Positions 8,305 to 15,342 of a DNA stretch of 49,936 nt are shown piece after piece. The DNA is from Rhodopseudomonas pentothenatexigens (GTDB lineage Bacteria; Pseudomonadota; Alphaproteobacteria; Rhizobiales; Xanthobacteraceae). The notes below the pieces were generated by a model. It had not been told where the DNA came from. It saw only the letters and a program-made list of their open reading frames with translations, and ran no database searches. The translations under genes were made by a program, and so were the position numbers. Where the stretch lies: NCBI RefSeq assembly GCF_900218015.1, contig NZ_UFQQ01000032.1, positions 1 to 49,936 of the forward strand, read 5' to 3'. How positions within the stretch are numbered: position 1 is the stretch's first letter; each line of letters starts with the position of its first letter.

Positions 8305-10434
8305 TCAGACGCTGCCGACGGTCTTCAACCGGGCCCGCGGATGGATTTCGGCCTGTGACATCACCGTGGTCTGCGCGCGGAAGCGCTCCACCAGCGAGCG
8401 GACGAACGGGCGGATCGACGCCGAGGTCACCAGCACCGGCGCTTCGCCTTCGCGGGCGGCCTGTTCGAACTTGTCGCGGACCGCAGTCATGAATTCCGAC
8501 AGTTTCGACGGCGCCATCGCCAGGGTGCGGTCTTCGCCCTGTCCGATGATCGACTCGGCGAACGCCTGCTCCCATTTCGCCGACAGCGCGATCAGCGGCA
8601 GGTAGCCGTTGTAGGAGGTGTTCTGCGCGCAGATCTGGCGCGCCAGCCGGGCGCGGACATGCTCGACAATCGTCGACGGATTGCGCGAGAACGCCAGCGC
8701 TTCGGCGACGCCTTCGAGAATGGTCGACAGGTCGCGGATCGAGACGCGTTCGGCGAGCAGCAGTTGCAGCACGCGCTGGATGCCGGAGACGGTGATCTGG
8801 CCGGGCACGATGTCCTTGACCAGTTCGCCCTGTTCCTTCGGCAGGTCTTTCAGCAGCTTCTGGGTCTCGCCGTAGGACAGCAGGTCCGACATGTTGGCTT
8901 TGAGCAGTTCGGTCAGGTGGGTCGACAGCACCGTGGCGGCGTCGACCACGGTGTAACCCTTCAGCGAGGCCTCTTCCTTGAAGTTGGCGTCGACCCAGGT
9001 TGCGGGCAGGCCGAACGTCGGCTCGGTGGTGTGGATGCCGGGCACCGTCACCTGCTCGCCGGCCGGGTCCATCACCATGAACTGGTTCGGCCAGATCCGG
9101 CCCGAGCCGGCGTCGACCTCCTTGATCTTGATGACGTAGGTGTTGGCCTCGAGCTGGACGTTGTCGAGGATGCGCACCGCCGGCATGACGAAGCCCATCT
9201 CGATCGCCAGCGAGCGGCGCAGCGCCTTGATCTGCTCGGTCAGGCGGTCGGTGCCGTCCGGGCCGTTGACCAGCGGCAGCAGCGCGTAACCGAGTTCGAT
9301 CTTGAGGTCGTCGATCCGCAGCGCCGCGGCGATCGGCTCCTCGGCGGACGCCGCAGCCGCTGCAGCCGCCGCCGCTTCCGGCGCCACCGCGGCCTGCGCC
9401 GCCTCGGCGCTGACTTGCGCTTTGCGCTTGCCGGCTTTGAACGCGAGATAGCCCGCCCCGCCGCCGAGCGCCAGGAACGGCAGCGTCGGAATCCCCGGCA
9501 GCGCCGCCAGCACCAGCATCACCGCGGCGGCCATGCCGAGCGCCTGCGGGTAGCCCGACAATTGGCCCATCATCGCCTTGTCGGCCGAGCCGGTGATGCC
9601 GGCCTTGGACACCAGCAGGCCGGCTGCGGTCGACACGATCAGCGCCGGGATCTGCGTCACCAGGCCGTCACCGACAGTCAGCAGCGTGTAGGTGTGGCCG
9701 GCCTCGCTGAACGATAGGCCCTGCTGCATCACGCCGATGACGATGCCGCCGATCACGTTGATGAACACCACCAGCAGGCCGGCGATGGCGTCGCCGCGGA
9801 CGAATTTCGAGGCGCCGTCCATCGCGCCGAAGAAGCCGCTCTCGTCTTCCAGCTCCTTGCGCCGCGATTTGGCGGTGGCTTCGTCGATCAGGCCGGCCGA
9901 CAGGTCGGCGTCGATCGCCATCTGCTTGCCGGGCATCGAATCCAGCTGGAAGCGCGCGGCGACTTCGGCGATACGGCCCGAACCCTTGGTGATGACCACG
10001 AAGTTGACGATGATCAGGATCGTGAACACGATGATCCCGATCACGAAATTGCCGCCCATCACGAAGCCGCCGAACGCCTCGATGACGTGACCGGCGGCCG
10101 CGGTGCCCTCGTGACCGTGCGACAGGATCAGCCGGGTCGACGCCATGTTCAGCGACAGCCGCAGCATCGTCGAGATCAGCAGCACAGTCGGGAACGAGGA
10201 GAATTCCAGCGGCGCCTGGATGAACAGCGCCGTCATCAGGATCAGAATCGACAGCGTGATCGAGATCGCCAGGAACAGGTCGAGAATGATCGCCGGCAGC
10301 GGCAGGATCAGCACGACCAGGATGGTCAGCACGCCGATCGCCAGCGCGAGATCGCCGCGCCGCAGGATCGCGATCATCTCTTTGACGCTGGGGATGCCCG
10401 ACCCTGAGCCCTGGCCGACCGTAGTGTCCGTCAT
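8305..10434 (-). CDS. flhA: Flagellar biosynthesis export gate protein FlhA
   Basis: A 709-residue protein of normal FlhA length. The N-terminal half is membrane-embedded with about eight hydrophobic helices. It contains the family signature around GRIAEVAARFQLDSMPGKQM followed by AIDADLSAGLID. An Ala-rich linker (VAPEAAAAAAAAASAEE) leads to the cytoplasmic FlhA-C domain that docks FliJ and chaperone-substrate complexes, ending ARLKTVGSV. FlhA is the main gate of flagellar type III export and converts proton flow to export. The start at 10434 (MTDTTVGQ) is preferred. An in-frame ATG at 10542 would add 36 low-complexity residues. A CtrA-like box lies about 170 bases upstream. Confidence 0.95.
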   Translation of the reverse strand: MTDTTVGQGSGSGIPSVKEMIAILRRGDLALAIGVLTILVVLILPLPAIILDLFLAISITLSILILMTALFIQAPLEFSSFPTVLLISTMLRLSLNMASTRLILSHGHEGTAAAGHVIEAFGGFVMGGNFVIGIIVFTILIIVNFVVITKGSGRIAEVAARFQLDSMPGKQMAIDADLSAGLIDEATAKSRRKELEDESGFFGAMDGASKFVRGDAIAGLLVVFINVIGGIVIGVMQQGLSFSEAGHTYTLLTVGDGLVTQIPALIVSTAAGLLVSKAGITGSADKAMMGQLSGYPQALGMAAAVMLVLAALPGIPTLPFLALGGGAGYLAFKAGKRKAQVSAEAAQAAVAPEAAAAAAAAASAEEPIAAALRIDDLKIELGYALLPLVNGPDGTDRLTEQIKALRRSLAIEMGFVMPAVRILDNVQLEANTYVIKIKEVDAGSGRIWPNQFMVMDPAGEQVTVPGIHTTEPTFGLPATWVDANFKEEASLKGYTVVDAATVLSTHLTELLKANMSDLLSYGETQKLLKDLPKEQGELVKDIVPGQITVSGIQRVLQLLLAERVSIRDLSTILEGVAEALAFSRNPSTIVEHVRARLARQICAQNTSYNGYLPLIALSAKWEQAFAESIIGQGEDRTLAMAPSKLSEFMTAVRDKFEQAAREGEAPVLVTSASIRPFVRSLVERFRAQTTVMSQAEIHPRARLKTVGSV

Positions 10435-10603
10435 GTCCGCCGTCGCCTCTCGCGCATGTCGCTTGCCACGAACGCCGGGGCGCAAAGCGGCCGTGGGGCC
10501 GCTGGGGCCGACGTGAGGCACCGCACTGGCGTCCACGGGCATTCCCCGATGTTCGCGGCCGACGACACTTCAATTCACTGGGCAAAATTTGCCCGGTGCA
10601 TGG

Positions 10604-10618
10604 TTAGCAAAGAGTTAA
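10604..10618 (-). promoter_or_regulatory. CtrA-like box upstream of flhA
   Basis: TTAG-N7-TTAA on the plus strand, equal to TTAA-N7-CTAA on the minus strand, matches the palindromic CtrA site TTAA-N7-TTAA at seven of eight fixed bases. It lies in the 265-base region between the divergent flhA and MFS genes, 170 bases before the flhA start. Flagellar class II genes including flhA are CtrA-dependent in Caulobacter. The same here is inference. Confidence 0.4.
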
Positions 10619-10699
10619 CGCCGGCGGGGGTGCGACCGCATGGCAGGGTGCCGTGGCGCCCGGCTTGACCGCAGCGCGCGGTCCGGAAACTCTGCAACC

Positions 10700-11944
10700 A
10701 TGGAAACGCCCTTGGGAAAGACCGGCAAAACGCCGGCGTTCACGCTCGACTCGCGCCAGGCGTGGGTCCGGCTCGGATTGGCGCTGGTGATCGGTTCGAT
10801 CGGCAGCGTCGGGATGTGGTCGGTCGTCGTCGTACTGCCGACCGTGCAGGCGGAGTTCGCCGCCAGCCGCGGCGCCGCCTCGCTGGCCTTCACCATGGCG
10901 ATGCTCGGCTTCGGCCTCGGCGGGGTCGCCACCGGCAAGCTGACCGACCGGTTCGGCATCGTCGCGGCGATCGGATCCGGCATCGCGCTGATCGCGCTCG
11001 GCTATGCGGGAGCCGGGCTGTCGACCTCGCTTTGGCAGTTCATCGCGTTGCACTTCCTGATCGGCGCCGGCGCCTCGGCGACGTTCGGCCCGCTGATGGC
11101 GGAAGCCTCGCATTGGTTCGAGCGCTATCGCGGCCTCGCCGTGACGATCGCCGCCACCGGCAATTATCTCGGCGGCACGCTGTGGCCGCCGCTGGTCAAT
11201 TGGGGCAGCGCCACCATCGGCTGGCGCGCCACCCATCTTCTGATCGGCGCATTCTGTGCCGTGTCGATGACGCTGGTCGTTCTGTTGCTGCGGGCGCAGA
11301 TGCGCGGCCACGCCGCCACCAGCCACGCCGCGGCGCCGCCGCCGAAGATCGATCTGCAGCTTCCCACCAACACGCTGACCGCGCTGCTGTGTGTCGCCAG
11401 CATCGCCTGCTGCGTGGCGATGGCGATGCCGCAGGTCCACATCGTGGCCTATTGCGGCGACCTCGGCTACGGCGCGGCGCGTGGCGCCGAGATGCTGTCG
11501 CTGATGCTGGCATTCGGCATCATCAGCCGGATCGGCTCCGGCTTCCTGGCCGACCGGATCGGCGGCATCCGCACGCTGCTGCTCGGCTCGGTGGCGCAGG
11601 GTGTGGCGCTGCTGTTCTATCTGTTCTTCGACGGCCTCGGCTCGCTGTACGTGATCTCGGCGATGTTCGGCCTGTTCCAGGGCGGCATCGTACCGGCCTA
11701 TGCGATCATCGTGCGCGAGGCGATGCCGGCACGCGAGGCCGCCACCCGGGTCGGCCTCGTGATCATGGCGTCGGTGCTCGGGATGTCGTTCGGCGGCTGG
11801 ATCTCCGGGGTGATCTTCGACGCCACCGGCTCGTATGCCGCGGCCTTCGTCAACGGCATGGCCTGGAACGCGCTCAACGTCGCGATCATGCTGATGCTGC
11901 TGCTGCGCGCCCGCCGCCGCGGGCCGCGGGTGGCGATGGCGTGA
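10700..11944 (+). CDS. MFS transporter (monocarboxylate/OFA-like)
   Basis: A 414-residue integral membrane protein with about twelve hydrophobic helices. The loop between helices 2 and 3 reads GKLTDRFGIVAAIGSG, and the pseudo-repeat in the second half reads GFLADRIGGIRTLLLGS. Both are major-facilitator signature positions. The spread and the wording (MWSVVVVLPTVQAEF, RGAASLAFTMAMLGFGLGG) resemble the monocarboxylate/oxalate:formate antiporter-like branch. The substrate cannot be told from sequence. The start at ATG 10700 (METPLGKT) is preferred over an upstream ATG that adds only a basic, unconserved-looking stretch. It converges on the diguanylate cyclase gene with a 16-base gap. Confidence 0.85.
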   Translation: METPLGKTGKTPAFTLDSRQAWVRLGLALVIGSIGSVGMWSVVVVLPTVQAEFAASRGAASLAFTMAMLGFGLGGVATGKLTDRFGIVAAIGSGIALIALGYAGAGLSTSLWQFIALHFLIGAGASATFGPLMAEASHWFERYRGLAVTIAATGNYLGGTLWPPLVNWGSATIGWRATHLLIGAFCAVSMTLVVLLLRAQMRGHAATSHAAAPPPKIDLQLPTNTLTALLCVASIACCVAMAMPQVHIVAYCGDLGYGAARGAEMLSLMLAFGIISRIGSGFLADRIGGIRTLLLGSVAQGVALLFYLFFDGLGSLYVISAMFGLFQGGIVPAYAIIVREAMPAREAATRVGLVIMASVLGMSFGGWISGVIFDATGSYAAAFVNGMAWNALNVAIMLMLLLRARRRGPRVAMA

Positions 11945-11960
11945 GCCGGGGAGGGCGGCG

Positions 11961-13367
11961 TCAGGCCGACAGGCGGTCGTGCCCGTCGCGGCCGGCCGAG
12001 CGGCAGCGATTGCGGCCGTCGCGCTTGGCCTGCAGCATCGCGTGGTCGGCGCGGTCGAGCAGCGCGGTGCCGTTGTCGCCGCTGCCATGGGTGGAGACAC
12101 CGATGCTGACCGTGACCGGTCGCCCGAGCCCGTCGAAATCGTGCCGGCTGATGGTGCGCCGGACCGTCTCGGCCGCTTCGCAGGCGCCGGCTTCTCCGGT
12201 GCCGACCAGCACCGCGACGAATTCCTCGCCGCCGAGCCGGCCGACGAAGTCGGTGCTGCGCAGCGACCGTCCGATCAATCGCGCCACCTCGATCAGCGCG
12301 GCGTCGCCGGCGGCGTGACCGAGGGTGTCGTTGATGGTCTTGAAGTGGTCCACGTCGATGAACAGCAGCGACAGCTCGTCGCCGGACCGCGCCGACCGCG
12401 CCACCTCGCGCTCGATCCGCTCCAGCAGCGAGCGGCGGTTGGCGAGGCCGGTCAGCGGATCGGCCAGCGCCAGCAGCTTGAGTTTCCGGGTACGCTCGGA
12501 GACCTCGCGCTCCAGCCGGCCGTTGACCTCCGACAGCAGCATCTCCGAGGCCTTGGCGTTGGTGATGTCGGTCGCCGCCGCGATCAGTCCGATGCAGGCG
12601 TTGCGGCTGATCCGTGGACTGATCTTCTCCACGATCCAGCCCCAATCTCCGGACGCGGTCTTCACCCGGGCCTCGACCGTCGCGGTTCGGCCGGTGGCGA
12701 GCACGTCGCCGATGCACGACAGGTAGCGTTCGCGATCCTCCGGATGCACGAAGCCGGCCCAGTCGATATCTGTGGCGGCAGTCTGATCGATGCCGACGAA
12801 GTCGTACCAGGCCTTGTTGACGAAGCAGCGCTGACCGGACCGGCCGCTGACCCAGATCAGCGACGGCGCCTCGTCCGACAGCATGCGAAACCGCCGCTCG
12901 CTCTCCATCAACGCGTCGATCAGCACCTCCTCGACCGCCAACTCGTCGTGGTCGTCGGTCTTGGTGCGGTCGATCAGCGCCTGGGCGATGCGGCGGTCGA
13001 GCTTGAGGATGTGGCCGACCAGCCAGTTGATCAGAAACGCCAGAAAGGCTTCGGCGGCTTCGACGTCGGTCAGATCGGTGCGCGCGGCGAGGCGGTCGAC
13101 CTCGCGCAGGAACGTCCGGTGGACGCAGACGTGCCGGTCGATCTCGGCGGCGGGCAGCCGCGAGCAGCGCATCAGCGCCTCTTCGTCGCAAAAGTGCATC
13201 CGCGCGTAGTCGCGCAGCCGTTCGATCAGCGCCGACAGCTTTGGCATCGCGTCGCGGTGCTGGATCGCGCCGGCGAGCTGATTGGTGATGTCGAACAGCC
13301 CGCGATGCTGTTCGTCGATCCGCTGATCGCCGGTTTCATACAGCGGGTTCCATGGGAAGAGCGGCAT
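11961..13367 (-). CDS. Hemerythrin-PAS-GGDEF diguanylate cyclase
   Basis: A 468-residue, three-domain cytoplasmic protein. Residues about 1-135 are a bacteriohemerythrin domain: LYETGDQRIDEQHRGLFD, ARMHFCDEEALM, HVCVHRTF and GHILKLD supply the His/Glu/Asp ligands of a di-iron site. A PAS/PAC sensor follows (about 155-270, RFRMLSDEAPSLIWVS). The GGDEF domain (about 300-460) has GRLGGEEFVAVLVG and an RSTD motif five residues before it, the product-inhibition I-site. The intact motif indicates synthesis of c-di-GMP from GTP. Oxygen or redox sensing by the di-iron centre is known for Vibrio cholerae Bhr-DGC and is inferred here. There is no transmembrane segment. Confidence 0.9.
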   Translation of the reverse strand: MPLFPWNPLYETGDQRIDEQHRGLFDITNQLAGAIQHRDAMPKLSALIERLRDYARMHFCDEEALMRCSRLPAAEIDRHVCVHRTFLREVDRLAARTDLTDVEAAEAFLAFLINWLVGHILKLDRRIAQALIDRTKTDDHDELAVEEVLIDALMESERRFRMLSDEAPSLIWVSGRSGQRCFVNKAWYDFVGIDQTAATDIDWAGFVHPEDRERYLSCIGDVLATGRTATVEARVKTASGDWGWIVEKISPRISRNACIGLIAAATDITNAKASEMLLSEVNGRLEREVSERTRKLKLLALADPLTGLANRRSLLERIEREVARSARSGDELSLLFIDVDHFKTINDTLGHAAGDAALIEVARLIGRSLRSTDFVGRLGGEEFVAVLVGTGEAGACEAAETVRRTISRHDFDGLGRPVTVSIGVSTHGSGDNGTALLDRADHAMLQAKRDGRNRCRSAGRDGHDRLSA

Positions 13368-13777
13368 TGGCGCGCCTACGGTCGATCGTTTGCCGACCCT
13401 AGCGCCACGATTGTTTGGGGCGGGTTAAGCGCGGCCGGCTGTTGTTGCCCGGCTGGGGGCGCCGATGCTCGAATGCCCGGCCGGATGCCGCCTTTGCCGC
13501 CGCGGATGCCGCGGCGCCGGTACCGCACTGGGGGCTGGAAGACGCCGGGCGAGCGGTTTCCGGGGCGATTCACGCCCGCGGCGGCGCCGCTTCATCCGGC
13601 GTTAACGATCGAATTGCTGCAGCGGCCGGGCCGGTCGCGATGCGACCGTCGCGGCGTTCGGTGCCTGCGGCCACCATTCTCGCGGCGCCGGGCCCGGCCC
13701 AAGCTGCCGATTGCCGCAGCCGGGGCGCCATTGTATGGGGAGACCGCACCGTCCGCCGCCCTCTGCGGCCGCCGGCG
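13368..13777. other. Gene-free region between the diguanylate cyclase and the tRNA
   Basis: About 410 bases of very GC-rich sequence. It must hold the promoter of the leftward hemerythrin-GGDEF gene and the rightward tRNA promoter, but I see no clear promoter match. The open frames across it are rich in Arg, Pro and Ala in every reading, as expected by chance at this GC content, and are rejected. Confidence 0.5.
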
Positions 13778-13853
13778 GGGCCTGTAGCTCAATGGTTAGA
13801 GCCGACCGCTCATAACGGTCTGGTTGCAGGTTCGAGTCCTGCCGGGCCCACCA
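13778..13853 (+). tRNA. tRNA with CAU anticodon, probably tRNA-Ile2 (lysidine type)
   Basis: A 76-base complete cloverleaf: acceptor GGGCCTG / CGGGCCC with one G-U pair, D arm GCTC...GAGC, anticodon stem GACCG / CGGTC around CTCATAA, T arm GCAGG TTCGAGT CCTGC, then A73 and an encoded CCA (13851-13853). The anticodon CAT lies at 13811-13813. Pairs C4-G69 and C5-G68 in the acceptor stem are features that TilS uses to recognise tRNA-Ile2. The three G-C pairs of initiator tRNA are absent from the anticodon stem. I therefore favour Ile2, reading AUA after lysidine modification, over elongator Met. The accessory island begins just downstream. Confidence 0.92.
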
Positions 13854-14111
13854 GTCTTAACGGCCATGCGCCGCCGTCCAAAGGGCGATTTCGAGCGGGA
13901 GCGATAAACCGTGCCGAATTTCCCCTAATATCGGTCAATAACGGCGAGGGTTCCTTGACATCTGCTGATGCGGTTCGCCAGCATTAGTTGTTTCACGCAG
14001 ATCGTTTGGCGGCTCGCCGCATTAGTCGCGCGAATAGTCCAGTTTTCACTCTGACCTCGCGGCTGCGTTTTCACCCAAGGTAGTTCCATCTGTCCGAACA
14101 GCAAAGCGTCG

Positions 14112-15332
14112 ATGTCTCTCCCCACCAAACAATTTCCGCCACCGGATTCTTGGGAAGAATTCGAGAGCTTGTGCGCGGACTTCTATGCACTGGAATGGAA
14201 AGACTCGGCTACGCAACGTCACGGTCGGCAAGGCCAACCACAAGGCGGAGTAGATATCTATGGACGCCCGGACGGCAAGAATTATACGGGCGTTCAATGC
14301 AAAAAGAAGGACATCTGGCCGCCCAAAGAGCTCACGACCGATGAGATTGACCAAGAGGTTGCCAAGGCGAAAACGTGGAAGCCGGGTCTCAAGCATTTTG
14401 TCATCGCAACCACCGCATCGAATGATAAAACGGTGCAAGCCCATGCGCGCGCAATAACGGAAGCACACAAAAAAGAAAAGCTATTCGCGGTTAGAATCGA
14501 AAGCTGGAAAGAAATAACGAGAAGGCTCGCAAAGTATCCGGACCTATTGCGCACTTATGGCTATTTGCCCGACCTGTCTCATGCAACTCAGCAGGCCGCC
14601 ACCGCCATTGCTGACGAGACGTCTAAGCGGGTGTTGGCAGGGTTGAGTGACGCAAGTCTTAACCAGCAACAAAGCTATATTTCCGATGCACAGCAGAATG
14701 CCGGACTGACCGAGGCGTTGGAGCGCGACCTGGCGGCTCGATATGACCGCGCGATGCGCCGGTCATTTCTTCCCGAGGCCATGGCGACGGATGAGTATGG
14801 AAGCGTTGCCGACATTGCTTGCGAGCCCCCGTACACCACCGTTGCTCCGGACCTTCGCCGCGCAATAATCTTGCGGGCCGCACGCAGCGCGGCGGTAAGA
14901 GGTACGCTGGAAAAGGCCGAAGAACTTCTGACGATAGTGCAAACCGTGCCCGGTGCCGAGTCTGACCGGCTAGCCCGCGCGCGAGTACTTGAAAGGCGCG
15001 GCGACATCGATGGAGCGCTCGCCCTCATCAGGGATCGCACTGACGCGGACTCGCGCTCAACGGTGTTGAACATAATTTTGCGGCATCGGGGACCTGAGGC
15101 GGCTCTGAAATGGTTTGCCGACAAGCAACTTTCCGTCCGAGATTTGACAACTAACGGTCTGCGAACACTGGCCGGAGCCCACCTTAAAACGGAAGATTTG
15201 GACGCATTGCGGTCCCGCCTGGAAGAGCTCTCGACCGAACAATTCAATCAGGGTCCATATTTTCGTTTTCTGCGTGCGATAGTGAACATGGCTTCGGTAT
15301 TGCCGATACCGGACAGAGACCTTGCTTTTTAG
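14112..15332 (+). CDS. Mrr-like PD-(D/E)XK nuclease with helical repeats (possibly the 5' part of a split gene)
   Basis: A 406-residue protein. Residues 1-150 look like a restriction-endonuclease-like fold: helix SWEEFESLCADFYALEW (E17), then GGVDIYG (D48) and GVQCKKK (Q62-x-K64), the D...QxK arrangement of Mrr-type nucleases. The strand HFVIATTASND follows. The same module is often the N-terminal effector of antiviral NTPase proteins. Residues about 235-400 are TPR/HEAT-like helical pairs (RARVLERRGDIDGALALIRD). There is no ATPase motif. It stops at TAG 15332 inside the helical region, and the repeat appears to continue in the next frame. The start at ATG 14112 has no strong ribosome-binding site. 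DNA cleavage in anti-phage defence is inference. Confidence 0.75.
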   Translation: MSLPTKQFPPPDSWEEFESLCADFYALEWKDSATQRHGRQGQPQGGVDIYGRPDGKNYTGVQCKKKDIWPPKELTTDEIDQEVAKAKTWKPGLKHFVIATTASNDKTVQAHARAITEAHKKEKLFAVRIESWKEITRRLAKYPDLLRTYGYLPDLSHATQQAATAIADETSKRVLAGLSDASLNQQQSYISDAQQNAGLTEALERDLAARYDRAMRRSFLPEAMATDEYGSVADIACEPPYTTVAPDLRRAIILRAARSAAVRGTLEKAEELLTIVQTVPGAESDRLARARVLERRGDIDGALALIRDRTDADSRSTVLNIILRHRGPEAALKWFADKQLSVRDLTTNGLRTLAGAHLKTEDLDALRSRLEELSTEQFNQGPYFRFLRAIVNMASVLPIPDRDLAF

Positions 15333-15342
15333 TAGTTTTCAA

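Noticed and set aside
10604-12100. A 498-residue open frame on the minus strand opposite the MFS gene, and similar long antisense frames (for example 21910-23109, 46989-48860)
   Set aside because: They are rich in Arg, His, Asp, Gln and Ala in the way expected from the antisense frame of high-GC genes, have no domain motifs, and overlie clearly recognised genes.
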